Source of the DNA: Magnolia sinica
Lineage: Eukaryota > Streptophyta > Magnoliopsida > Magnoliales > Magnoliaceae
Direction of reading: 5' to 3'
Assembly (NCBI RefSeq): GCF_029962835.1
Contig: NC_080582.1
Coordinates: 16,624,032-16,688,031 of the forward strand
Length of the DNA: 64,000 nt
The position numbers and the translations under genes are program-made. Of the stretch, positions 1-9,210 are shown piece after piece. How positions within the stretch are numbered: the first letter of the stretch is position 1; the number at the start of each line of letters is the position of its first letter. The notes under the pieces were generated by a model that worked only from the letters and a program-made list of their open reading frames with translations, searched no databases and was not told the DNA's origin.

Positions 1-18
1 TCTCTCTCTCTCTCTCTC
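1..18. repeat. (TC)n microsatellite at the left edge
   Basis: A pure TC run is cut by the window edge. The same tract, longer, precedes copy B at 36,158-36,190, so the left limit of the duplication is at or beyond this microsatellite and cannot be seen here. Confidence 0.95.
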
Positions 19-414
19 ATATAATAGAAAATTACATCTAAATTAGGGAACATAACTGAAACCTGAAAAACCCAACCAATTCATGCAAAGCAGAAAGGCC
101 CCATAACAAAAATCATCTAACACCTCTGCGAGGAAAATAAAAGAAAAAATTAAATAAATTAAGTGTCCTTACTGCTGCAAGCATGATTTACAAAACAAAT
201 CCAGTACTTGTTTAACTTTCCGAAATTCATGCTAAAGAGTAACACATCCAATTTGTTCATGAAATTCATAATTCGAAGCCACTACGACTAAGTCACCTAA
301 GTCCTATAGAACACCCTCTTTCTACCACAGCATCGCACAAATAAAAGAGAATTACAATAGTTCAATAAGAGAATAATAACATAATAAACAGATCCTAGTT
401 GAAGCAGAAAAGAA
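19..414 (-). other. 3' flank of NLR1 (conserved NLR downstream block)
   Basis: This AT-rich DNA follows the NLR1 stop codon on the minus strand. A recognisable version of the same block (motifs such as 'aagccacta', 'ctaaatca' and 'aataaaagagaatta') also follows NLR2 (9,050-9,210), NLR3 (25,280-25,533), NLR4 (36,190-36,586) and NLR5 (44,090-44,272). It is therefore probably 3' UTR that was duplicated with the genes. No open frame of note. Confidence 0.6.
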
Positions 415-3258
415 TCACTTGGTTGACGGACACCATTCTTTGAAACGGATGTTGTGTGGCTTGACACTACCTTCCCATTTTATGCTTTCCCACCATTTCA
501 GCTCACCTTCAATCTTGACTTCTGCTGCAGAAGCATTTGTGTTATGGAGAGGAAGCTTCTCCAGCAGCGGGCATCCTCGAATCTTCAACTTCTTCAGCAT
601 CGGCAAGTGCCCACCGCAAATGCTTTTCAGTTTGCGTAGCTCCCAAAGTCGTAAATCGACTAGCTTTGGAAATGCATTTTGTCCCACCACGCTGTCTTCT
701 TCAAAGACCTTCTCCAGTCTACAACAGAATTTTATTTCTAGTAATTTGAGATTCTGTAACTGAATGCTCGAAGAGAAGAAGTTGATGAGCTTCGGGCAAC
801 AGTCCAAATATATATTCTTTAGGCATGCGAAGCTCCCACTTCCCAATTGCCACTGGCACACTGTTCTTAATTTGGCAAGATCGGACACCCTTAGATTTTC
901 TAAACAGACTGCTGCATCAACGTCTGCCACACCGATGTTTACATTTCGTCCGACAATCAGATACTCCAATTGATGGCATTTCTCAATCCAGCATTCTTTA
1001 AGGTTGTCCATCTTCATGCCGAGATCGGACAGTGCCTTAACAAACGCATTGCCATACAAATGAAAGAATTCTATCACCGAGATAACTCCTCTAATACCAT
1101 CCAGGGAATTCTCACCGCTGCAAACCTCCAACCATCTGTCATAGCTCAAAGACGGCTCAAATCGAGCATAAATACGGTGGTAGAGAAATCGGTTTCCTTT
1201 AAAACGACCATATCTATCCTTGCGCCCTCCCTTGCAGGTACAGACTACGAAATGGAATTTTAGAAAGCAGGATTTCCACAGCTTCGATCTTCGGTCCAAA
1301 GACTTGAAAACACTGGCATCACTGACTGAGATGCGACGTATGCTTCTGTCCTGTAGCTGTTCATGCAGTAAGTCCAATCCACATCGATCCCAATTCAAAT
1401 TTTCTGGAAGCTGATCTATCTTTCTCCAATCAACCGTCTTGAGATGCTCCATTCCCAACAGGTCCAGGCACCGCATGGTTGTCAGATTGAAAATTTCGTG
1501 CGGGAGCTCCTCCAATTTCGTGCTTGAAAGATCAAGTGCCTCAAGTTTTGAAAGTTTATCTAGGCTGACCAGTCTCACTAGAGATCGACAACCCTTGAGC
1601 GAGAGCCGGCTGAGGTTGCAGGCACCTGAGATGTTGAGACATCGGAGGCTTTGCATGTTGTGGAAGGATACCTCCACCATCTTCGTCAAGGGAGTTTGAT
1701 GGAGATCGAGGATCTCGAGCTTCTGCATATCCTTTAAGAATGAAGGAAGAGCCTCTAGCTTGCAGCAGCTTTGAAGCTTCAACAACCGTAATTCACATAG
1801 GCAGGACATGGACGAGGGCAGGGAAGTGATGCTTGTGAAAGAAATGTCAAGGACTCGGAGTTTGGTCATGTTCTGGAAAAAACCATCTGCGATTTCTTGC
1901 AAATGATCATTGTTTTTTAGCAACAATGTTGAGAGAAGAGGGCAATTTGGAGAGCGGAATGGGAGTGTTTCTACCTGATTATTGGATAATAAGATCCATT
2001 GGCATGATTCTTCCCTATCTAAGCTGTACTTCATTAGGAAAGTCTGAGAACCAATCACTTCCATCACCTGAGAATTCATATCCACATGATATTGTCCTCC
2101 CGAAGATACCTCCATTGTCAATTGCTTTTGTAGCCAATCCATAAATTCCCCTTCCATAGATTGAACTTTTGATAAGTCTCTCCAAAAATAAATTTCCCAC
2201 CTATCTAGAAAGGAGCTTAGGTAATTTGGGTTTGATGGCACCAGGGACAATAGCACCATGCACCTCTCCGCAAGCTCTTTGAGCAGTACATTCCCCATTC
2301 TCTTGAAAGCCGCTTCTTTATTCTCTTCCTCATTGAAGAATCCATCTAAAAAGCCCACCGACCTCCAATACTCTTCTATCAAGGAATCTGCATCGATGGA
2401 GCATCGGTTTCGACAGAGCAAGGAGATGTAAGAGAAGCATTTGAAGACCATGTCTCTGGTTATTGAGAAACCAATGCTGGCAGAAACATCCGCTGCCTCT
2501 TCCTGTAAAAAATCCCAGGCGTCTTCTTCAGACCACTCCCCCACCCTGATGTTTACTTGGGCTTTCATTTCGTTACAGACTTCTTGGGATTGAGTTGTGA
2601 TCACCACTTTGCTGTCGATGGTGAAAGCAGGGGCCATGACTGGAACTCCCATCTCTTCCAAGTTGATGCTTTCCCAAACATCTTCTAAGACGAGGAGGAA
2701 CCTCTGGCCGCTTAGCTTAGCCGAGATTTGTTTAGCAGCAGCGTAGAAGTCGATGGACTTTGTGATATCCAATGCCTCCTTCATTCCCATCTGTACCTCC
2801 ATTAAACGATTCCTTCTCCCCTTTTTATCCATCGCCTTTAAAATGCTTCTCTTCACAGACGATTCCGCAATGCCCTCTTTTTGCAAACGGTCATATTCTC
2901 CTTTGAGTCTTGCCTGCATATTCTCAGCAAGACTCTCGACCCCCGGTGCTCTTACTCGTATGATCACATCAAACAGACGGCTGGATTCTCTGGATTCATC
3001 CATCACCGCTGCAACCACCTGTCTCACGATCCGTGACTTCCCCACACCCTGCCATCCCCAAACTGAGAACACTGAAATATTGTCATCTCGCAAACAGTCC
3101 CATATCTGTTGCCTCATGCGTCGTGAGCAAGCACTCACAACCTCTCCTCCTTGTCTGAGCCGTCGATCATCAGCATCCCTGGAAGCTGCCGTCTCCTCCG
3201 CACGATCACTTTCTGCAAAATGGAATTCCTTGTTTGGTAAGGGTGGAAATGAGAGCAT
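415..3258 (-). CDS. NLR1: intact NB-LRR protein lacking CC and GLPL (947 aa)
   Basis: Single-exon NB-LRR immune-receptor-like protein, presumably cytosolic. Seen in the sequence: P-loop GWQGVGKS at residues 68-75, kinase-2 LLVLEDVW at 188-195, RNBS-B VITTQS at 219-224, RNBS-D-like CFSYISLLC at 274-282, then LRRs from about 425 to 620 and an irregular LRR tail ending in the LKSICGGHLPMLKKLKIRGC and WWESIKWE blocks typical of the RPS2/At4g27220-like CNL clade. It has no N-terminal coiled coil, TIR or RPW8 domain. RNBS-C (AWDFLQEEA, 247-255) runs almost directly into RNBS-D, so about 100 residues with GLPL are missing. The MHD position reads HVD. The start is the first in-frame ATG. The MAA start of its relatives is here ACG (codon 23, 3,190-3,192), so the 22-residue extension is uncertain. 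Closest relative is NLR4. Whether it works as a receptor, helper or decoy is unknown. Confidence 0.88.
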   Translation of the reverse strand: MLSFPPLPNKEFHFAESDRAEETAASRDADDRRLRQGGEVVSACSRRMRQQIWDCLRDDNISVFSVWGWQGVGKSRIVRQVVAAVMDESRESSRLFDVIIRVRAPGVESLAENMQARLKGEYDRLQKEGIAESSVKRSILKAMDKKGRRNRLMEVQMGMKEALDITKSIDFYAAAKQISAKLSGQRFLLVLEDVWESINLEEMGVPVMAPAFTIDSKVVITTQSQEVCNEMKAQVNIRVGEWSEEDAWDFLQEEAADVSASIGFSITRDMVFKCFSYISLLCRNRCSIDADSLIEEYWRSVGFLDGFFNEEENKEAAFKRMGNVLLKELAERCMVLLSLVPSNPNYLSSFLDRWEIYFWRDLSKVQSMEGEFMDWLQKQLTMEVSSGGQYHVDMNSQVMEVIGSQTFLMKYSLDREESCQWILLSNNQVETLPFRSPNCPLLSTLLLKNNDHLQEIADGFFQNMTKLRVLDISFTSITSLPSSMSCLCELRLLKLQSCCKLEALPSFLKDMQKLEILDLHQTPLTKMVEVSFHNMQSLRCLNISGACNLSRLSLKGCRSLVRLVSLDKLSKLEALDLSSTKLEELPHEIFNLTTMRCLDLLGMEHLKTVDWRKIDQLPENLNWDRCGLDLLHEQLQDRSIRRISVSDASVFKSLDRRSKLWKSCFLKFHFVVCTCKGGRKDRYGRFKGNRFLYHRIYARFEPSLSYDRWLEVCSGENSLDGIRGVISVIEFFHLYGNAFVKALSDLGMKMDNLKECWIEKCHQLEYLIVGRNVNIGVADVDAAVCLENLRVSDLAKLRTVCQWQLGSGSFACLKNIYLDCCPKLINFFSSSIQLQNLKLLEIKFCCRLEKVFEEDSVVGQNAFPKLVDLRLWELRKLKSICGGHLPMLKKLKIRGCPLLEKLPLHNTNASAAEVKIEGELKWWESIKWEGSVKPHNIRFKEWCPSTK

Positions 3259-3387
3259 GGGGTTGGCACGTTCTGTGCCCCATCAATTTAAAGCCGGCTT
3301 GGGCTCAAGTCATTTTACACCGATCCAGCACTTTGGGTTTTCTTCTCTCTAGCAACCAACAAAATTTATTGAAATGTATGAAAATTA

Positions 3388-3645
3388 CGTGGGCCCACAA
3401 CGATGTATTTCTTACATCCATTTTTTTAAGATCATTCTGAAAAACAGGGCAATCTCCAGTGCTGGGTTAGATGGGAATTGTAAGCCTACGGTTGGTGCTA
3501 GAAAGGTTTCAACGGTGGTATGGTCCACTTGAGCTTTGGATGTGCCTCATGTTTCGGCCCATCTCTGAAATTATCAATAAATATTGATGAACAGTGTGGA
3601 TTTAACACAAAAATAAAAAATTAAAAAATCATAGTGGGACTTGGA
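3388..3645. repeat. Palindromic P1 repeat, upstream of NLR1
   Basis: A degenerate copy of the dispersed palindromic repeat (called P1 here). It begins 'gtgggcccacaacgatgtat', contains the paired inner motif 'ggtccacttgagctttgg', and ends 'aatcatagtgggactt', an inverted version of its start. It lies about 130 bases upstream of the NLR1 reading frame. In copy B the middle is deleted (39,448-39,575). Confidence 0.75.
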
Positions 3646-3689
3646 GAAGTCAACATATGAATTATCTGCAACGGGTAAAAGAAGGGTGG

Positions 3690-4617
3690 TGGGAACTTGT
3701 TTTGAAACGTCAATTTTGAAATTATGTTAAGATGCCCGCCCACCAATATCAGATGTTTGGGAAATATGTGCGCACCTCCTATTAAGTGCAAACCATGCCA
3801 TGCAATCCATTTCTCTCACAAGGAAAATGCCCAAAAAACTCCACTTCCAAATAGGCCATAGTTACATTGAATCTGGACCGTTAGTCAACAAAATGTTGCA
3901 ATACCATCATTCATTGCATATTAAAATCCATTTACGTAATCATTTTTCAACTTTGCCATATTGTAGGGCCCAAACGTCTTCTTGGATAGGACTGTCAATG
4001 GGCCGGGTTTGAGGTTGGCATCTGTTCGTATTTTGAACTGTTAAAGCCTGACAGTTTGGCCCTATTCAAAATTTTGATTTTGCTGGAATAAGCCTGGCAC
4101 ATTGACAGCACTGTTGTTGGGCTTAAAACATAGTATTAAAGCTCATCTTAATAGGAACTACAATATTAAATGTTAGTCGGATATGGTTGTTTGAATACTG
4201 AGTTCAGCTGTTACGGAGGCCATATTTCTTCCCAATTAATGGTTGCATACCCAAACGTTCGGAGCCGTATTGATTCTACAAACAAGAAGCTGTGGTAGCT
4301 TCTCTGATTTACTGAAGCCGGTGAAATCACAAATTCCATGGATGACCGTCCATCATCACAACAATATTAGCAGGCAAGTTGTGTCCTCCTTGCACTGCTA
4401 AGGGCTTGATTGGATGAGAGGAATCCACAGCCAAGTAAAGCTGGGCCTAATGGATTTTTGGGTTTTGGCTTGGGCCCATTACTTTAAGACCATGCATGCT
4501 TCAAACTTGGGCCTAATGGTGCCTGGCCCGTTCCAGCCCACATGGCCACATGCAGCAAAAAGGCCCGCTTTGACGAGCAGGTACAAATCTCTCGTACCAT
4601 TTCTGTACTCACATGCG
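3690..4617. other. Copy A-specific segment of about 925 bases
   Basis: The sequence between 'ggtgggaacttg' and 'ttatcgagtacaatt' is absent from copy B, where the two flanks are almost joined (about 39,630). No target-site duplication or terminal repeat was found, so a deletion in B is as likely as an insertion in A. No gene recognised. It holds 'gggcct'-rich repeat-like text at 4,430-4,570. Confidence 0.75.
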
Positions 4618-4794
4618 TTATCGAGTACAATTTAAAAAGGATTGCGTGGTGACCCTAGAAGGATTTGTTTGGGCCACGTGTGTTGTTAGATATAGGTGGG
4701 CCGGTGAACCATGTGGAAGGACTTGATTGGGCCATGTGTGCTGTCAGAGATAGGTGGGCCATGATGTTTATGTGAAATTTACTCTGACTATATG

Positions 4795-6690
4795 ATTGGA
4801 AACAATGTATAAGGACAACACTCACCATCCAAAATGTTTCCCTTGGTGTGGCTCACCTGAATTGTGGATGGACTTTAATTTTGGGCCAAGGGGTCAATTT
4901 TTGGTGTGGCATCTAAGGGTTGAAGTGGATTTCATATAATCATCATCGTGGATGGTGGACAATGTAAAGATCAAGGTCATGAGGGTCTCTACCCACGGAG
5001 AGAGAGGATCCTGCTCAATTTTGGTCTCAAGTCCTAAAATGATCTCAAATAATGGATGGACGGGGTGAATTTCTCACAAACATCAAGGTGGGCCCCACCA
5101 AGAGTAACGTGAAATGATGTGGAGAGTGCGGATTGTCTGTGTTGAAGATAATAAAATTCAGTGCGGCCGCCTCTGATTGATCCACGTCATCACTGGATTT
5201 CTCTCTACCCATATATTGCGTGATACACAAGGTGACTTTTAACGTCCACAATGATTTATGTTATAGATCCAAACAGATTATCAATTTTTACAGATCATTC
5301 TAAAGAATAAGCCATAAAACAAGGCACATCCAAAGCTGAAGTAGACCACAACATAAAAAATAGTGGGGAATAAACCACCACCATTAAAACCTTCCTAGGG
5401 TTCATTGTTAGGTTTTTTCTTCCATCTAACTTCTTCGTAAGATAACATATACATGGATAAAGGGAAAAAAAAAATACTAACTTGATTAGAGTTTTTGGTG
5501 GCCCTAAGAAATTTTCAACAGTAAGCGTACAATTCTCACTATTTCTATAGTGTGGCCACTTGAGCTTTGATCTACATCATTTTCTGTCTACTCCCATAAA
5601 ATGGTACGGAAAATGAATAGACGGTTTGGATCTAATGCTTCCCATCTTCTTCTCTGCACTTGGAATGTGCTGCACCACGGGAGCTGATTAGGTGAGACCC
5701 GGGCTAAACCAAGACACTGCGGTAGTTACCATGGTGCTCACCTTGACTTGTGTTATTTTGTATGCACTCCTTTCATCCATTTTTCCAGATAATTCTAAGG
5801 TATTATAGAAACAAGAAAGTAGATCCAATTATCAGGTGGACCATATCATAATAAACAGCGGTGATTAATGATTAATAAGCCACAAAAGTTTTATGTCAAG
5901 CATATATTTGATTTACCTCTTCATCCAGGCTTATGTGAACTCATCAACAGATTGATGGAAAATAAAACAAACGGAAACATTGAGTTGAGCCCTAAGAAGT
6001 TTTTAATGGTAGCGTCTCAATTATCATTGTTTCCTAGAATATAATCCACTGGGTAATTGGATCTTCTTAAGTGTTGGCATCAAGATCTAAAATGATCCAA
6101 AAAACGGATGGACAGAGTAGATAGAGAATACACAAATCAAGGTGGGCTCCGTGGTAAGGCTGCACCATCGTGGGTGAAGCCCGGCCTCACCTAATCATCT
6201 CGCGTGCACCACGTAGTAAGCCATCGAATTTCTTGGAGTGTGAAATTTATGCAGGCCATGCTATGATATATTTCTTAGATCCACACTGTCCGTCCATTTT
6301 TTTCAGATCATTCTAAAATATGAATCCAAAAACATTGAAAATTCAAAGCTAAAGTGGACCACCCCACTGAAGACAGTAAGAATTCATGCTACTGTTTAAA
6401 ACTTATTGGAGCCACAGAGCCTTCTAATCAAGTTGATATTTGTATTTTAACTTCATGCAGATATGTGTGATCTTATGAACATGCCAGATGGAAAATAAGC
6501 CTCACAATGGGCCTTAGGAAAGTTTCAACGGTAATTTGTTTCACCTCCACTACTTTGTGTGGGGTGATTTACTTCAGCTTTGGACGTACCTCATTTTAAG
6601 ATTATGCTCTATATTTATCTGAAAATATTGATGGACAGTATAGATCTAGCACAAAAATCATGATGGGACCCAGAAAAAGTTCCATACACT
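4795..6690. repeat. Cluster of four P1 palindromic repeats
   Basis: Four degenerate units in a row: about 4,795-5,100, 5,243-5,650, 5,745-6,160 and 6,240-6,690. Each has the P1 grammar: an outer arm with 'tagatccaa.c', inner arms 'aagt(g/a)gacca' and its complement 'tggtccacttgagctttg', and a closing arm 'atgatgggaccc' or 'caaggtgggc'. Unit boundaries are approximate. No gene seen. The copy B counterpart is 39,830-41,705. Confidence 0.7.
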
Positions 6691-6840
6691 TCAAGAGTTG
6701 TGTTGTGTAATGAGATAGAAATCAGTCGTATCTCGTTAGCTGAGTGACTGAGTCATCAGAAATATCGTGGAGGAATGAGAAGCAACAGCTACCACTGGAA
6801 ATTTTTGTGCCTTCAACACAGACGATCCACACTCTGCAAC

Positions 6841-7050
6841 TTATCCCACTTCCGACACCTTCCAAAAATGGTTTACAGTGAAAAGATAGAAAAACCAATA
6901 GATATAGATACCTGGTATTTGCCTCCTCTTATGTCCTGCGTTCACAAACTCTCCTCTTCTTCTAAGCTGTCCATCATCTACCGTTACCTCTGCAGGATAT
7001 ATTTCTGCAAAATTCGATTCCTTGTTTTGTAAGATTGGAAATGAGTGCAT
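6841..7050 (-). pseudogene. Relic of an NLR 5' end
   Basis: The minus-strand frame begins MHSFPILQNKESNFAEIYPA, matching the NLR1 start MLSFPPLPNKEFHFAESDRA. It goes on through RRRGEFVNAGHKRRQI, matching the RQGGEVVSACSRRMRQQI stretch just before the P-loop, and then loses similarity. The NB and LRR parts are gone. The conserved TTTTGCAG (here 'aattttgcagaaa') is also kept. The relic lies between NLR2 and NLR1 on the same strand and recurs at 41,868-42,089, so it predates the segmental duplication. It was probably a sixth NLR unit lost by deletion. Confidence 0.75.
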
Positions 7051-7179
7051 GGGCTAAACATGGAATAGTCATTTTAGACTGACCCATCGAGACCAAACTT
7101 CATATGTAGCCGTTATGTCGCCAATATATATTTCTAGACTTGAAGGGCCTGTTTGAATATCACCTACACCTAACAAGTA

Positions 7180-7318
7180 ACCCTTTTTTTTTTTTTTTTG
7201 TTTATATATATATCTATAAAGCTTTTAGCAATAAAAAATTTATTTTTGGAAGTTAGTTTGATTAGCACTATTAGATTTTCTTTTTCTTTTTCTTTTCTTT
7301 TTTTTTTTTTTTTTTGGA
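7180..7318. repeat. Poly-T and TA low-complexity tract
   Basis: T runs at about 7,183-7,199 and 7,299-7,315 surround a short TA repeat at 7,204-7,212. In copy B the TA part has grown to 42,239-42,277. Confidence 0.9.
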
Positions 7319-7377
7319 AGTTTTTCTACTTTTCTACTCCCCTTCTCCCGGCACAGATTTGGTGGATCCCTAACTGT

Positions 7378-7700
7378 GGAGCCCACCATGGTGATGCGTG
7401 AACCTTACATCCACGGTGTCCATCCAATTTCACACATCACTCTAGAGCAAGATCCAAAAAATGAAGCATATCCAAATCTCTAGTGGACCACACCACACGA
7501 AATAGAGGTGATTGATCATTAAAAACTTCTTCTCGACCACGAAAGTTTTGGATCAAGCTGATATTTTTGTGGTCCCTTCGTTCATGTCTTTGCAACCTCA
7601 CCAAGAGGTTAGGTGGCAAATAAACATTCACGCATCCCCCAAGAAATTCATGGTGGGCCACATAGTAATGGATCCAAGGACCTATTCTCTTGAATTGGAC
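7378..7700. repeat. P1 palindromic repeat, partial
   Basis: Starts 'gtggagcccaccatggtgat', continues with 'ccatccaattt', 'tagtggaccacaccac' and 'ttttggatcaagctgatatt', which are P1 internal motifs, then grades into a minisatellite. Copy B counterpart about 42,460-42,700. Confidence 0.7.
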
Positions 7701-7953
7701 ACTCCACATAAAAGGTCGCCACGTATGATGGACAACCCATATAAAAAATGAGTCCCACATGATGGATGATCCTCATCAAAGATGGGCTTCATATGATGGA
7801 TAATTAACATTGATGGTGGGCTCACATGATAGATGACTTATATCAAATTGGGCTCCACATAATGGGCATCCCACATCAAAGGTCAGCCTCTAATGATTAA
7901 TGGTTTATATCCAAGGTAGGGTCCGCATGATGGACGACCCACATCAAAGGTAG
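7640..7953. repeat. Minisatellite built on 'cacatgatggatgacccaca', left part
   Basis: Degenerate tandem units of about 35-40 bases with the theme 'ggtgggccc(a)catgatggatga.ccacatcaaa'. The array is split by the solo LTR at 7,959-8,609 and continues at 8,615-8,910. Confidence 0.75.
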
Positions 7954-7958
7954 GGCCC

Positions 7959-8609
7959 TGACGCAGGGATGAACATGATGAGGTCGATCCCCAAAGCCTC
8001 TCTGGACTCCTCACAAAGACTTCTCGAATCCACGACGAAAAAAAAAGAAAAAGAAAATAGAAATAATACTCTAGAAAATTTGTAAATTGATTAATGATTG
8101 AATAAATGAATTTACATCCTTTAAATAGGGATACTAAGCCATGGAAGAAGTTTCGGAATTAAACTATAGCTAAAACTCCTAGAAATCGCGAGTTACTATA
8201 AATAGTAAACTTACTATTTATAGACAGTCGTAATTCCTACTAGTGCGCATGGTTTTCAGCCAAAAATAGTAAATAGTAAGTGTTCTATTTGGCTTCAGCA
8301 TGTTGTTCTTCTAATTATTCTAAGCACTTTTAATGTTGGGCGCAACTCGCAGATCCCAACGGATGAAGAGTTATAATCCAACTAAAACTTATTATAAAAA
8401 ATGAAATTAAAATAGGAATTCGACTGACGATGTGATGGTATTTCACAAATTCGGCTTGGGGAAAATCATATATGGTACATCTGGTAGCTCATTTCGATTT
8501 GCGAGATACATCTGTTTTAAGTTCTGACGGTTTGGATCACCTCCTTCCCTGATCGGGCCTTTTCTTGTCCATCTTGGCCATGAAACTATCCACTACCCGC
8601 TCTGCATCA
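7959..8609. mobile_element. Solo LTR (family LTR-s), copy A
   Basis: A fossil LTR, 651 bases, running from TGACGCAG to CTGCATCA (short inverted ends, TG...CA). It is flanked on both sides by the 5-base target-site duplication GGCCC (7,954-7,958 and 8,610-8,614) and sits inside a minisatellite. No internal region remains, so it is a solo LTR left by LTR-LTR recombination. Copy B carries the same LTR at the same site (42,997-43,643). A more diverged relative lies at about 30,142. The superfamily cannot be told from the LTR alone. Confidence 0.85.
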
Positions 8610-8614
8610 GGCCC

Positions 8615-8910
8615 ACACTATAAGGTGGGATCCACATGATGGATAATAACATTGATTATAAGCCCCACATGATGGATGACCCATATCAAGGTGGGCCACA
8701 TGAGGACAATTCACATCGAAGATCTGCCCCTAGCTAGTGATGAATGACCAACGTTTAAGGCAAGTCCCACATAATGGACAGCTCATTTTGAAGTTGGGCC
8801 TGCATGATGAACAGTCCACATTAAGGTGGCCACGCATGATGGACGACCCACATCCAAGGTGGGCCGCACATAATGGGTAACCCATATCAAAGGGGGAGCG
8901 GATTAGGTGA
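8615..8910. repeat. Minisatellite, right part
   Basis: Continuation of the 'catgatgga.gacccacatcaa' array after the solo LTR. Units vary from about 30 to 40 bases. Confidence 0.75.
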
Positions 8911-9210
8911 GACCCCATATCCACTGAGGTGGGTGGGACTCCTATGGGTTCGACTGTCATCCACCGTCCGTCCATATTGAAAGCTCATTTTAGGGCATGA
9001 TAAAAAAAATGATGCAGTTCCAAATCCAAGATGATCTACATCCAATAATTTCTTTCTAAAATTCATAATTCGAAGCCACTAAGACTAAATCAAAGTTCAA
9101 TGGAACGGCCTCTTCTTTCTAGCACATAGTAACCCAAATAAAAGAGAATTATAGTAGTTCAAGAAGAGAAGAATGACACAACAAATAGGGACAGTTTAAG
9201 TAGAGAAGAA
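8911..9210 (-). other. 3' flank of NLR2
   Basis: The left part keeps P1-like text ('gattaggtgagacccc', 'catccaccgtccgtcc'). From about 9,050 it matches the downstream block shared by the NLR genes. No gene. Confidence 0.6.

Noticed and set aside
2753-3352. Plus-strand frame of 199 codons
   Set aside because: Mirror of the NLR1 nucleotide-binding domain; composition follows the minus-strand gene.
7512-7751. Overlapping plus and minus frames of 79 and 107 codons
   Set aside because: They lie in a P1 repeat and minisatellite, are open by chance, and are not kept in copy B.
7640-8910. CRISPR-like direct repeats
   Set aside because: Units are degenerate and contiguous without unique spacers, in a plant nuclear context. 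It is a minisatellite split by a solo LTR.
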